64,000 bases of DNA from Pseudomethylobacillus aquaticus (GCF_003730115.1 NZ_RJVP01000003.1:1-64000); one strand, 5' to 3'; numbered from the stretch's first letter, positions 55,752 to 64,000 are shown. Numbers and translations: made by a program. Notes: a model not told the origin generated them from the sequence alone.

Positions 55752-56534
55752 TTAGAGCTGGGTCAGACGCTGCAGCATCTGGTCCGAGGTGGTGATGGCT
55801 TTGCTGTTGATCTCGTAGGCGCGCTGGGTCTGGATCATGTTGACCAACTCTTCCACCACGTTGACGTTGGAGGTCTCCACATAGCCTTGCACCAGCAGAC
55901 CGGCCCCGTTGGTGCCCGGCGTGTTGGTGTTGGGGGTGCCTGAAGCCGCAGTTTCGGTGTACAGGTTCTCGCCCCGGCCCAGCAGGCCGGCCGGGTTGAT
56001 GAAGGTGGCCACTTGCAGCGTACCCACTTGCACCGCCTGAGCAGAATCCGGCTGCGTCACCGACACCACGCCGTCACGGCCTATGGTCAGGCTCTGCGCA
56101 TTGGCCGGGATGGTGATGGCAGGTTGTACCGGGAAGCCGCTGGAGGTGACCAGTTGGCCGGTGCTGTCGGCATGGAACGCACCGTCACGCGTATACGCGG
56201 TGCTGCCATCCGGCATCAGCACCTGGAAGAAACCGGCGCCCTGGATGGCCACATCCTTGTCGTTGCCGGTCTGCTGCAGATTACCCTGGGTGAAGATGCG
56301 CTCTGTGGCCACCGGACGCACGCCAGTGCCGACCTGCAAACCGGTGGGCAGTTGCGACTGTTGCGAAGATTGTGCACCGGGCTGACGCACGGTCTGGTAC
56401 AGCAAGTCTTCGAACACGGCACGCGTGCGTTTGAAGCCATTGGTACTGACGTTGGCCAGGTTGTTGGCGATGGTGTCCATCTGGGTTTGCTGCGCATCCA
56501 GACCGGTCTTCGATATCCACAATGAACGTATCAT
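55752..56534 (-). CDS. flgG: Distal rod protein FlgG
   Basis: 260 residues, standard length. FlgG builds the distal rod. [20 protein letters not shown] at the start, [20 protein letters not shown], and the C-terminal [20 protein letters not shown] are typical. It follows flgF with a 105-bp gap in which I see no gene. Confidence 0.98.
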   Translation of the reverse strand: MIRSLWISKTGLDAQQTQMDTIANNLANVSTNGFKRTRAVFEDLLYQTVRQPGAQSSQQSQLPTGLQVGTGVRPVATERIFTQGNLQQTGNDKDVAIQGAGFFQVLMPDGSTAYTRDGAFHADSTGQLVTSSGFPVQPAITIPANAQSLTIGRDGVVSVTQPDSAQAVQVGTLQVATFINPAGLLGRGENLYTETAASGTPNTNTPGTNGAGLLVQGYVETSNVNVVEELVNMIQTQRAYEINSKAITTSDQMLQRLTQL

Positions 56535-56639
56535 GCTGGTTTCCTTTTTGCCTGACGGCTGTCACCGCTTGCCCGTGACATGCATCGGTTTTTCATGGCC
56601 CGAGGCCAAGTTGATGAGCTCATACTAAAGCCTGTGTGC

Positions 56640-57374
56640 TCAAGTCAAACTGAGGAGCTGACCGGCTTTATTGGCGTTATTCTCGGCGTTCTGCAATAAC
56701 TTCATCTGTGCCTCGAACTGCCGCGCCAGCGAGATCATGTTGACCATGGCCTCGATGACATTGACATTGCTGCCTTCCACCGCCCCGCTCACCACCGTGA
56801 CCCTGGCATCCGACTCGGCGGCCTGACCGTTCCTGGTCTGGAACAAGCCGTCGGCACCGCGCAGCAGGCTGTCCTGCGGCGGATTCACCAGCTTGAGACG
56901 GCCGATCACGGCGGGGGGCGTGTTGTTGCTGGCGATGGCCGACACCGTACCGTCCTTGGCGATGCTGACCGTGGTGTTGGGGGGCACACTGATGGGGCCA
57001 CCGTCACCCAGTACGTTGAGGCCGCTCTCGGTCTGCAACATGCCGTTCTCGTTGATACGCAGCGAACCGTTGCGGGTGTAAGCCTCGCTGCCATTACCGC
57101 GTGCCACCGCCAGCCAGCCCGCGCCGGGGATGGCCACATCCAGCTCGCGGCCGGTCTCGTGCAAGGGCCCAGGGGTGAAATCACTGCCCACCTCGCTATC
57201 CACCACAAAGGCACGCGTAGGCAGGCCTTCGCTCAGTACCGGCACCGCGCGGAACGCGTCGATCTGCGCGCGAAAGCCATTGGAGGACACGTTGGCAAGG
57301 TTATGCGCCGTGGTGGCCTGCTGCTCCAGGATGTTCTTGGCGCCTGTCATGGCGGTGTAGATCATGCGGTCCAT
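56640..57374 (-). CDS. flgF: Proximal rod protein FlgF
   Basis: 244 residues. FlgF is a proximal rod subunit. MDRMIYTAMTGAKNILEQQA with NLANVSSNGFRAQIDAFRAV, and SNVNVIEAMVNMISLARQFE near the end identify it. Start ATG at 57374 behind GGAGA. The 160-bp gap to flgE shows no gene. Confidence 0.97.
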   Translation of the reverse strand: MDRMIYTAMTGAKNILEQQATTAHNLANVSSNGFRAQIDAFRAVPVLSEGLPTRAFVVDSEVGSDFTPGPLHETGRELDVAIPGAGWLAVARGNGSEAYTRNGSLRINENGMLQTESGLNVLGDGGPISVPPNTTVSIAKDGTVSAIASNNTPPAVIGRLKLVNPPQDSLLRGADGLFQTRNGQAAESDARVTVVSGAVEGSNVNVIEAMVNMISLARQFEAQMKLLQNAENNANKAGQLLSLT

Positions 57375-57533
57375 GGAAATCTCCGATTCAGTCTAGTCAG
57401 GCAAAGCAAGGCAAGTTAAAACAAGCGACGCCTGCAAGCCTGACGTGAACGGGTGCGCGGGATGCAGCGACTGGCCCGTTCAGGCCAGCCATCACGCCGC
57501 GATGCCCCCGCCGCCTCATTCATGCCGTTCTAG

Positions 57534-58769
57534 TTAACGCAGGTTCACCAGGGTCTGTAGCACCTGGTCCTGGGTCTTGATGGTCTGCGCGTTGGCCTGA
57601 TACACGCGCTGTGCGGTGATCATGTTCACCAGCTCGGCGGTCAGGTCCACGTTGGAATCCTCCACTGCGGAGGATTGCAGCACGCCCATGCTGCCAGTGT
57701 TGGGTGCGCCCACCAGCGCAGCGCCGCTGGTAGAGCTTTCTGCCCACACGTTATTGCCCAGACTGCGCAAACCGTTCGGGTTGACGAAGTTGGCCAGCGC
57801 CACTTGCGCGAGGTTGGCAGACTGACCGTTGCTGTAACGGCCGACGATCATGCCATCGGCTGCGATATCAAACCCGGCCAGACGCCCGGAACCATAGCCG
57901 TCCTGGGTCAGGCTGTTGACACTGAAATTGGCACCGAACTGGGTGCTGCCGGAAAGATCGACGGTCACGGCCAGCGGTGCTGCACCGGTAGCCACCGTGA
58001 AGTTGACGGTCGGAGTGGCCGGGTTGATGGTGGGTTGCACACCGGTGCCGGAGAAGCTCATGGTGGCGGTGGCGACAGGCGCGGCCGGTGGCGTGTAGGC
58101 GCTAGGCGTGCCGTCCACGGTGGTCATCACGCTCCATTCGCCGGGGGCGGTCTTCACAAAATAGTTCTGCAGCGTGTGGCTGTTGCCCAGGCTGTCGTAG
58201 ACGGACACCGAGGTGGAATGGTGATAAGTGGTGGGATCTTCCGGGTCAAAACCGGCCAGTGTCATGGCGTCCTTGCGCGAATCCAGGTTGACCAGACCGG
58301 TCACCGCAGCGGAAGCGCGGGGTGCCAGATCCTGGGTGTTGATGTTGATGTCGGTCGCTACACCTGTCGCCACCTGGCCTGCTGGATTGGCCGTGTAGCC
58401 GGTGAGGCGCTGGCCTTCGGCATTGACGATGAAGCCTTCCTTGTCCAGCTGGAACTGGCCGTTACGGCTGTAGCTGATGTTGCCATCGTTGCTGAGGCGG
58501 AAGAAGCCGCCACCGTTGATGGCGAGGTCCAGCGAATTGTTGGTGGTGGTGATGTTGCCCTGGGTGAATTGCTGCTTCACCTGTGCGACCTGCACGCCGA
58601 TGCCGGTCTGCGAGCTACCGCTGCCATTCAGCGAGCTGGCATATACATCAGCGAACTGGGTCTGGCCCTGCTTGAAACCCACCGTGTTGGCATTGGCGAC
58701 GTTGTTACCGATGACTTCCAGATTCTTGCTGGCGGCGTTCAAACCGCTTAAGCCCTGTTGAAAACTCAT
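57534..58769 (-). CDS. flgE: Flagellar hook protein FlgE
   Basis: 411 residues. FlgE polymerises into the hook. MSFQQGLSGLNAASKNLEVI, NVANANTVGFKQGQTQFADV and the C-terminal DSNVDLTAELVNMITAQRVY are characteristic. The middle is Thr/Ala/Pro-rich. GAGGAG precedes the start. Confidence 0.98.
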   Translation of the reverse strand: MSFQQGLSGLNAASKNLEVIGNNVANANTVGFKQGQTQFADVYASSLNGSGSSQTGIGVQVAQVKQQFTQGNITTTNNSLDLAINGGGFFRLSNDGNISYSRNGQFQLDKEGFIVNAEGQRLTGYTANPAGQVATGVATDININTQDLAPRASAAVTGLVNLDSRKDAMTLAGFDPEDPTTYHHSTSVSVYDSLGNSHTLQNYFVKTAPGEWSVMTTVDGTPSAYTPPAAPVATATMSFSGTGVQPTINPATPTVNFTVATGAAPLAVTVDLSGSTQFGANFSVNSLTQDGYGSGRLAGFDIAADGMIVGRYSNGQSANLAQVALANFVNPNGLRSLGNNVWAESSTSGAALVGAPNTGSMGVLQSSAVEDSNVDLTAELVNMITAQRVYQANAQTIKTQDQVLQTLVNLR

Positions 58770-58823
58770 GTCGTGCTCCTCGTGATAACCACCCGAAAAA
58801 TGGACTGCTTGTGTTTGCTGCGT

Positions 58824-59492
58824 TTAGAAGATCTGCTGCACCTGACCGATAGGCGTGCTGCCGCTGCGGCTCAGCAGCAGCTCCACGCCCTGCGCGGTAT
58901 TGGCCACGCCGGTGACCACATCACGTACCTGTGTGCTGACATCCACGGTCTTGCCGCTCTGGCTGGCCTGTACGGTCAGCTTGTAATGGCCGTCCGGCAA
59001 CTTGGCGCCCGTGTTGTCCAGTCCGTCCCAGCTGGCATTGCTGTTACCTGCAGGCAAGGCACCCAGCGCGATCTCGCGCACCAGCACACCGGCGCTGTTG
59101 TGGATCTGCGCGCTGACCTTCTCGGCAGAGCTAGGCAATTCGACGATAAACGGGCTGGCTGCCCCGTTGTTCAGTGCCAGGCTGTTACCGGGCAGTTGCA
59201 CCTCGCGGCCGATGGCACTGGACGCCTGCAGCGCCTGGCTGGCCTGCACGCTGCCGATCAGGCCGGACATGGTGCTGTTGAGCTTTTCGATGCCGGTCAC
59301 CGTGGACAGCTGCGCCATCTGGCTGGTGACCTGGGCATTGTCCAGTGGATTCAGCGGGTCCTGATTCTTCATCTGCGTCACCAGCAGTTTGAGAAAGCGG
59401 TCCTGCGTATCGGCAGTCTGCGTGGCGGCCGCCGCCTTGCTGCCGTTGACGCTGTCTAGCAGCGTGGGTGAGACGTTCTGTACTGTGCTCAT
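58824..59492 (-). CDS. flgD: Hook-cap protein FlgD
   Basis: 222 residues. FlgD caps the growing hook. DTQDRFLKLLVTQMKNQDPL with NPLDNAQVTSQMAQLSTVTG is the hallmark N-terminal region; the C-terminal part has the FlgD Ig-like/Tudor domains (ASWDGLDNTGAKLPDGHYKL). The upstream spacer carries a 14-bp tandem duplication. Confidence 0.97.
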   Translation of the reverse strand: MSTVQNVSPTLLDSVNGSKAAAATQTADTQDRFLKLLVTQMKNQDPLNPLDNAQVTSQMAQLSTVTGIEKLNSTMSGLIGSVQASQALQASSAIGREVQLPGNSLALNNGAASPFIVELPSSAEKVSAQIHNSAGVLVREIALGALPAGNSNASWDGLDNTGAKLPDGHYKLTVQASQSGKTVDVSTQVRDVVTGVANTAQGVELLLSRSGSTPIGQVQQIF

Positions 59493-59503
59493 GGGGCTAC
59501 CTT

Positions 59504-59531
59504 TTTAGTGGCGAGTGTTTAATGGCGCGTG
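59504..59531. repeat. 14-bp tandem duplication before flgD
   Basis: TTTAGTGGCGAGTG then TTTAATGGCGCGTG (12 of 14 identical), in the 50-bp flgC-flgD spacer, about 12 bases upstream of the flgD start. Confidence 0.75.
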
Positions 59532-59542
59532 ATGCGGGCCGG

Positions 59543-59950
59543 TCAGGACTGGCCGATGTTGAGGGTCTTCATCAGCATGGTCTTGGCCGTGTTCATGGTT
59601 TCGACGTTGTTCTGATAAGCGCGTGAAGCCGAGATCATGTTCACCATCTCCTCGGTGACATTGACGTTGGGCATGGCGACAAAGCCCTCTTCGTTGGCAT
59701 TGGGGTGTTGCGGGTCGTACACCAGCTTGGCGGCAGACTGGTCTTCCAGCACCTGCTGCACACGCACACCGGCCGCCCCGCCCTCACCCAGCGGGATGGC
59801 CGCGAACACCACCAGTTTGGCCTTGTAAGGCTGGCCGTTGGCACTGGTGGTGCTGTCGGCATTGGCGAGGTTGCTGGCCACGGTGTTGAGACGCTGCGAT
59901 TGCGCGTTCATGGCCGAGCCGGAAATATTGAATACATTGAAGAGCGACAT
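59543..59950 (-). CDS. flgC: Proximal rod protein FlgC
   Basis: 135 residues, standard length. MSLFNVFNISGSAMNAQSQR, ASNLANADSTTSANGQPYKA and the C-terminal NVTEEMVNMISASRAYQNNV are typical. AAGGAG precedes the start. Confidence 0.98.
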   Translation of the reverse strand: MSLFNVFNISGSAMNAQSQRLNTVASNLANADSTTSANGQPYKAKLVVFAAIPLGEGGAAGVRVQQVLEDQSAAKLVYDPQHPNANEEGFVAMPNVNVTEEMVNMISASRAYQNNVETMNTAKTMLMKTLNIGQS

Positions 59951-59973
59951 GCTGGACTCCTTATCGTGGCAGC

Positions 59974-60000
59974 GGGCTAGCGGCTGGGGGCTAGCGGCGA
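59974..60000. repeat. 14-bp tandem duplication before flgC
   Basis: GGGCTAGCGGCTGG then GGGCTAGCGGCGA, filling most of the 51-bp spacer between flgB and flgC. Confidence 0.8.
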
Positions 60001-60001
60001 C

Positions 60002-60502
60002 TTAACCCTGGATCGCCGACATCAGCTTCTTGATCTGACCGTTCAGCATGGTCAGGCTGGCTTCATAGCGCACTGCGTTATCGGCGAACTGGGCACGCTC
60101 GATGTCCATGTCCACCGTGTTGTTATCCACACTGCCCTGCAGCACATTGCGGTACTGGATCAGGCCGTGACTGACGGCAGGCGCGTTGGCAGCGTCCAGT
60201 GGCCGATGTTGTGCCGATGACATGGCCAGCGGCAACGGCCCCAGGCTGCCTCCCATCACCGGTGCCAGTGGCAGGGGCCCGAGCCCACCGGAGGGGGCGG
60301 CAGCAAGCGATGAAGATCGCCCTCCAGCGGTGGCCTGCGGGTTCAGTGCCGCCTGCATGGCAGCGGCAAAATCCATGTCGCGCGCCTTGAAATTGGGCGT
60401 ATCGGCATTGGCGATGTTGGCAGACAGCAATTCCTGGCGTTGCGCGCGCAAGCGCAGCGCGGTCTGCTGGAAATTGAATGCGGCATCCAGTTGGTTGATC
60501 AT
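60002..60502 (-). CDS. flgB: Proximal rod protein FlgB
   Basis: 166 residues from ATG 60502 (AGGAG six bases upstream); a longer upstream frame has no family support. FlgB is a proximal rod subunit. LDAAFNFQQTALRLRAQRQE, NIANADTPNFKARDMDF and DNNTVDMDIERAQFADNAVR identify it. It is about 30 residues longer than usual because of a Gly/Pro/Leu-rich insert (about 58-95) with a repeated G-(S/L)-LGPLPLA unit. Confidence 0.96.
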   Translation of the reverse strand: MINQLDAAFNFQQTALRLRAQRQELLSANIANADTPNFKARDMDFAAAMQAALNPQATAGGRSSSLAAAPSGGLGPLPLAPVMGGSLGPLPLAMSSAQHRPLDAANAPAVSHGLIQYRNVLQGSVDNNTVDMDIERAQFADNAVRYEASLTMLNGQIKKLMSAIQG

Positions 60503-60753
60503 GCAGTGCTCCTGCGGCCTCAAGTTATTTGCGGAACGGCCGTTAATCCCATCAACAGCCAGTCCATCAGATGAAGGCGAGTGTAGGCGTGCGCGCAAGC
60601 GTGCAATCGGTGGAGCAACAGCAGAAACATCCCTTTATTTGAAGCTTGACCAGACAAGGGCGTGCGTACACTGCATGGTGTATTGTTCCCGCAGCACCTG
60701 TAGCCAGGTGGACTGCTACCACCACCAAGCGCTGACCGCGCATGGAGATGCTC

Positions 60754-61473
60754 ATGCTCAAACACACACGCCTGCCCGGCTGGCTGACACTGATATTGGC
60801 GCTGGTAACACTGGCACTGCTACCAGGCGTAAGCCGGGCCGCTAACGGCTGGCAGGAGTTGCCGCAATTGCGGCAACTGGCCACGCATTGGCTGCAACAA
60901 CAAACCACCGGCCTGCCCGGCCAGGTGAACGTACAGGTCGGCGCCATCGACACCAAGCTGAAGCTGGCCAACTGTGTTGCGCCCGATGTGTTCCTGCCGG
61001 CAGGCAGCCGCGCCTGGGGCAAGACCAGTTTAGGTATACGCTGTGCGGAAAGCAGCCCGTGGACCATCTACCTGCAGGCGGAGGTGAGTGTGATCGGCCA
61101 GTATCTGGTGACCGCCACCCCGCTGATGCAAGGCCAGGTGATCACGGCACAGGATCTGGTGTTCCAGTCCGGGGATTTGAGCAAACTGCCACCCGGCGTG
61201 CTCACCGACCCGAGTCAGGCCATTGGTCGCAGCGTGAATGTGGCCTTGATGGCGGGTGCCATGCTGCGCCCTGAGCAACTGCGCATGCAGACCGTGATCA
61301 AACAAGGCCAGACCGTGCGCCTCAATTCCACAGGCAAGGGCTTCAGCATCAGCGCCGAAGGGGCCGCCATGGGCAATGCCGGTGACGGCCAGACCGTGCA
61401 GGTCAAAGTGGCAGGCGGCCAGATCGTCAGCGGGGTCGCACGCGGCAATGGCGTGGTGGAAGTGGCGTTTTGA
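60754..61473 (+). CDS. flgA: Flagellar P-ring assembly chaperone FlgA
   Basis: 239 residues from ATG 60754, chosen because GGAG stands six bases upstream; ATGs at 60742 and 60748 are alternatives. FlgA helps FlgI form the P ring in the periplasm. A signal peptide (about 1-29, ending SRA) precedes the SAF-type domain (TATPLMQGQVITAQDLVFQ) and the C-terminal domain (VIKQGQTVRLNSTGKGFSIS). Transcribed divergently from flgB across a 250-bp region in which I found no convincing promoter. Confidence 0.95.
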   Translation: MLKHTRLPGWLTLILALVTLALLPGVSRAANGWQELPQLRQLATHWLQQQTTGLPGQVNVQVGAIDTKLKLANCVAPDVFLPAGSRAWGKTSLGIRCAESSPWTIYLQAEVSVIGQYLVTATPLMQGQVITAQDLVFQSGDLSKLPPGVLTDPSQAIGRSVNVALMAGAMLRPEQLRMQTVIKQGQTVRLNSTGKGFSISAEGAAMGNAGDGQTVQVKVAGGQIVSGVARGNGVVEVAF

Positions 61474-61546
61474 GCCTGCCTGAGCAGCACCAGTGCAGAT
61501 TACAGCGGGCTGCAAAACAAAATGAACAAAAAAACGTCTTGCACAT

Positions 61547-61573
61547 TAAAGTTCAAGCACACCTTGCCGATAA
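61547..61573 (+). promoter_or_regulatory. Sigma-28 (FliA) promoter for flgM
   Basis: TAAAGTTC, eleven bases, then a perfect GCCGATAA, about 70 bp upstream of the flgM start. Nearly identical to consensus. Confidence 0.9.
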
Positions 61574-61614
61574 CTGACGTAACAGGCAATGCGGCGAGCA
61601 TTGCGCCATTCAAG

Positions 61615-61640
61615 GCATGAGGTCAACGCATGAGGACAAC
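61615..61640. repeat. 13-bp tandem duplication covering the flgM ribosome site
   Basis: GCATGAGGTCAAC then GCATGAGGACAAC (12 of 13), ending three bases before the flgM ATG. Each copy contains a GAGG, so the Shine-Dalgarno core is duplicated. Confidence 0.9.
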
Positions 61641-61643
61641 ACC

Positions 61644-61955
61644 ATGAAAATCGACGATACGCTGGTCAACCAGGTGCGACTGAAACAGGAAGCCCAGGAA
61701 ACCGCATCAGACAAAAAAGCCAAGGCAGTAGCCAGCCCGGAAGCCGGCAGCAATGGCAATGTCACGCTGTCCCCCCTGGTGGCGCAGCTGAAAGCGCTGG
61801 AAGCAGCGGCCAACGGTCAGCAGACCTTCGACACCGAAAAAGTGGAGGCCATCAAGGCCGCCATCCGTGACGGCCAGTTCAGCATCCATCCGGACAAGAT
61901 CGCAGCCGGCCTGATCGACAGCGTCAAAGACCTGCTCGGCACCAAGCCTGCCTGA
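61644..61955 (+). CDS. flgM: Anti-sigma-28 factor FlgM
   Basis: 103 residues from ATG 61644; an upstream frame start lies inside the duplicated leader and is unlikely. FlgM binds FliA until it is exported through the finished hook. The N-terminal half is polar and disordered; the C-terminal sigma-binding region has VEAIKAAIRDGQFSIHPDKI and AAGLIDSVKDLL. Read from a sigma-28 promoter, giving the usual feedback loop. Confidence 0.95.
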   Translation: MKIDDTLVNQVRLKQEAQETASDKKAKAVASPEAGSNGNVTLSPLVAQLKALEAAANGQQTFDTEKVEAIKAAIRDGQFSIHPDKIAAGLIDSVKDLLGTKPA

Positions 61956-61965
61956 GGCCTGAGCC

Positions 61966-62421
61966 ATGACTGCCTTGATGCTGGAAACCGAAACCACGCA
62001 AGCCGCCGGGCTGCTCAAGCTCTTGCTACGTGAGCAGGAGCTGCTGGTGGCGGGCGAAGTGGCCACGCTGCAAGCGCTGCTGCACCAGAAATCGTCACTG
62101 ATCCAGAGCCTGCAACATAGCAGCAAACTGCGTTATCAGAAGCTGGCATTGCAAGGCTTGCTCGCCAATGAGCAAGGCATGCAAGCCTGGCTGGCAAAGC
62201 ACCCGGAAGCCGCTGGTGAATGGGAGACGCTGCGCCGTATCCTGGAAGAAGCCAAAGAGACCAACCGCGTCAACGGCCTGTTGATCCAGAAACACCATGG
62301 CCGTACCCAAAGCACGCTGGGTATGCTGCAAAAAGCCCGCAACGGCGACAGCGGCCAACTGTATGGTCCCAGCGGCCTGACCCGTCATCCGCTGCAGCTG
62401 GGTAACAGCATCGCCAGCTAG
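61966..62421 (+). CDS. flgN: Flagellar chaperone FlgN
   Basis: 151 residues, helical. FlgN escorts FlgK and FlgL to the export gate. LLREQELLVAGEVATLQAL and LLIQKHHGRTQSTLGMLQKA, then a disordered Gly/Ser tail with YGPSGL, are characteristic. It follows flgM by ten bases. Confidence 0.94.
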   Translation: MTALMLETETTQAAGLLKLLLREQELLVAGEVATLQALLHQKSSLIQSLQHSSKLRYQKLALQGLLANEQGMQAWLAKHPEAAGEWETLRRILEEAKETNRVNGLLIQKHHGRTQSTLGMLQKARNGDSGQLYGPSGLTRHPLQLGNSIAS

Positions 62422-62584
62422 TCACGTCTCTCAGCGGATAACTTCTCGACAAACAGCGGATGCCCCGTGAGTTTGACCAACAGCTACACTCAAAACGCTC
62501 CATAATCCGCTCTGTTTCATTGGTACAAGAGTTGGTACAGTGTGTTTATCGCCGTGCCAACTCACTCTGATGAAAGCCCATCTC

Positions 62585-63046
62585 ATGAAACCATCGCTAC
62601 ATTTTTTCGCGCCGTTACTTGTCTTGTTGTTAATAAGTCCGCTGGCTGTACACGCCGAGCCGCGCTGCAACACGCCCGAAGGCGCCGCCACGGTCAATAG
62701 CGAAGTGGAAGCCGAGTTGCAGACCATCAAGGAAAAGCAGCGCAACACCGAAGCCGGTATCGACAAGGATCTGGACGCCAAGGCTGAAGAAAAAAACTGG
62801 AGCAAGGAGCAACGTTCTGCCTTTGTGGTGGGCATCCTGAAATCCGCCGAATTCCGCGCCTTCGAGCAGGAGAAGAAGCCCTATACCGAAGAGATCACCG
62901 CGCTGATGACGGCCCCGCTGGACCGCTCCGACACCAAAGCCAGCTGCCTGTCCGTGTCCAAACTGCAGGCCATCGTGCGCAAGATCGACGCCATCAACGT
63001 GCGTCAGTACGGCTATCTGTCGGCACAGGTCAAGGCCGCAAAGTAA
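62585..63046 (+). CDS. Small secreted helical protein of unknown function
   Basis: 153 residues from ATG 62585. A signal peptide (about 1-25, ending VHA before EPRC) precedes a charged, helical mature protein with EVEAELQTIKEKQRNTEAGI and two cysteines (about 28 and 129), which could form a disulfide. I recognise no family. It is 160 bp downstream of flgN and may be transcribed separately; a periplasmic role with the motor is possible but unsupported. Confidence 0.7.
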   Translation: MKPSLHFFAPLLVLLLISPLAVHAEPRCNTPEGAATVNSEVEAELQTIKEKQRNTEAGIDKDLDAKAEEKNWSKEQRSAFVVGILKSAEFRAFEQEKKPYTEEITALMTAPLDRSDTKASCLSVSKLQAIVRKIDAINVRQYGYLSAQVKAAK

Positions 63047-63059
63047 ACTGCACACCCAA

Positions 63060-63094
63060 CTCAACCCTAGCCTTTCAGCCTAGGCTCGCAAGGC
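63060..63094. terminator. Possible bidirectional terminator between the secreted protein gene and motD
   Basis: CCTAGCC...GGCTAGG-like pairing (CCTAG/CTAGG around 63066-63085) followed by GGCTC/GAGCC-like halves. Short and without a clear T-run on either side. Confidence 0.25.
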
Positions 63095-63898
63095 TCAGGG
63101 CTGATACGGCATATCGGTTGCCTGTGCCTGCTCTGCTGGCTTCTGGTACATCACCATCACCGACACGCGCCGGTTGCTGGCGCGCCCTTCCGGCGTGCTG
63201 TTGTCCGCCACCGGCCGCGTATCGGCAAAGGCCTGCGCCGCCAGACGCGACGCGGCGATGCCCGCCTCCGCCATCACATGCAGCACCGCCGTGGCGCGCA
63301 TGGCCGACAGTTCCCAGTTGGAATCGAATAGCAGGTTACGGATCGGCCTGTCGTCGGTGTGGCCTTCGATCTGCAATGGATAAGGCAAGCCACGCAGCGT
63401 GCTGGCGATCTCGTTGAGCGGCGGCAACGCGGCCTCTGCAAGCGCAGCAGAACCACTGGCGAACAGCAGGCTGTCGGCGATGTCGATGCGGATGCCCTGA
63501 TTGGTCTGCATCACACGCACCTTGCCCTGCGCCACCAGCGGAGCCAGCTGCTGGTTGAGCGCCAGGCCGGTGGCCACCATGCGTTCTCGCTCACGCCGGT
63601 ATTGCTCGCTTTTCACCACCAGCGGCGGGATAGGGTTGAGGCGCAGGCTGTGGCTGCTGGTGCCCAGCGGGCTTGCGGTGCTCCTGGCTTGCGGCCTTAG
63701 TTGATCGTTGCCGCCGAAGGCGTTGCCCAGCGCGTCACTGAGTTGCAGATACTTGGTCTGATTGACGGAGGACACACCGTACATGACCACGAAAAAGGCG
63801 AACAGCAAGGTGATGAAATCCGCATACGACACCAGCCAGCGGTCGTGATTTTCCGGCTCTTCAACAAGGGCACGGCGGCGTGTCCCGCGACGGCTCAT
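63095..63898 (-). CDS. motD: Second stator protein MotD (MotB homologue)
   Basis: 267 residues. One membrane segment (about 20-43) carries the proton-binding Asp27 in LVSYADFITLLFAFFVVMYG; the C-terminal OmpA-like domain has IEGHTDDRPIRNLLFDSNWE. This is the MotD form of the additional MotCD stator, distinct from the MotAB pair at 6-7.9 kb. Its ATG overlaps the motC stop (ATGA). Confidence 0.95.
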   Translation of the reverse strand: MSRRGTRRRALVEEPENHDRWLVSYADFITLLFAFFVVMYGVSSVNQTKYLQLSDALGNAFGGNDQLRPQARSTASPLGTSSHSLRLNPIPPLVVKSEQYRRERERMVATGLALNQQLAPLVAQGKVRVMQTNQGIRIDIADSLLFASGSAALAEAALPPLNEIASTLRGLPYPLQIEGHTDDRPIRNLLFDSNWELSAMRATAVLHVMAEAGIAASRLAAQAFADTRPVADNSTPEGRASNRRVSVMVMYQKPAEQAQATDMPYQP

Positions 63899-64000
63899 TG
63901 CAGATAGCCCTGCAGGCGCTCTTCCAACTGGCGCGGATGTTCATAATTGGCGATGGCGGCCAGCGCTTCGACCACCATCTCGCGCTGGCTGACATCCACC
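63895..64000 (-). CDS. motC: Second stator protein MotC, C-terminal end (5' part outside window)
   Basis: Only the last 34 codons are in the window, ending ...YEHPRQLEERLQGYLQ and stop. The QREMVVEALAAIANYEHPR-type tail is that of MotA/MotC proteins, and the four-base overlap with motD supports the pairing. Confidence 0.85.
   Translation of the reverse strand, partial: VDVSQREMVVEALAAIANYEHPRQLEERLQGYLQ

Overview
The window is about 64 kb of a Gram-negative, flagellated chromosome, most likely a betaproteobacterium. Evidence for this is the FlhDC master regulator, a complete rod-hook-ring gene set including L and P rings, sigma-28 promoters of the TCAA/TAAA-N-GCCGATAA type, and an additional MotCD stator. 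A methylophilaceous or related Nitrosomonadales host seems plausible, but the family is only a guess. No rRNA, tRNA, CRISPR array or complete insertion sequence was seen.

Layout. 1-9.8 kb: chemotaxis and motility genes on the minus strand (a soluble four-PAS chemoreceptor cut by the left edge, a 27-codon small ORF, cheW, cheA, a cheY-type regulator, a CheZ-like protein, motB, motA), then flhD-flhC and a membrane methyltransferase. 10.2-12.5 kb: a NarL-type sensor kinase and response regulator. 12.7-16.7 kb: a decayed accessory patch with a frameshifted phage holin, a Dam-type DNA methylase, a ParB-domain protein, a Mu-phage-like winged-helix protein and a NYN-domain protein. 17.2-23.6 kb: flagellin and filament genes (fliC, flaG, fliD, fliS, fliT, a second fliK-like gene, an FlhB C-terminal homologue). 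23.8-24.9 kb: an HTH-MNT/HEPN toxin-antitoxin pair whose HEPN gene is broken by an exact 13-bp tandem duplication. 25-36.9 kb: fliE, then fliFGHIJKLMNOPQR (basal body, export apparatus, switch). 37.1-50.1 kb: a defence/plasticity island, visibly AT-rich in its first 10 kb, with Druantia type III (druH, druE), an IS3 remnant, BrnTA, HipBA and the DNA repair gene tag. 50.3-62.4 kb: flgL to flgB on the minus strand, then flgA, flgM and flgN on the plus strand. 62.6-64 kb: a small secreted protein and motD/motC, the latter cut by the right edge.

How the genes fit together. FlhDC would turn on basal-body and export genes. FlgM holds sigma-28 until the hook is finished, and sigma-28 then reads the late promoters recognised here in front of motA, fliC and flgM. 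All accessory modules lie between flagellar transcription units and none interrupts a flagellar gene.

The most unusual signal I found is a recurrent set of 13-15 bp tandem duplications. They sit in the short spacers just 5' of flagellar genes (flhC, the second fliK, fliR, flgD, flgC, flgM, with a similar array before fliC), form a degenerate seven-copy 13-bp array between tag and flgL, and include the exact 13-bp duplication that breaks the HEPN toxin. Other points worth a look are the 27-codon ORF with a strong ribosome binding site, the exact 250-residue PAS-PAS duplication in the receptor, the methyltransferase directly behind flhDC, the Dam/ParB cassette in a dead Mu-like prophage, and Druantia III placed between flagellar operons.
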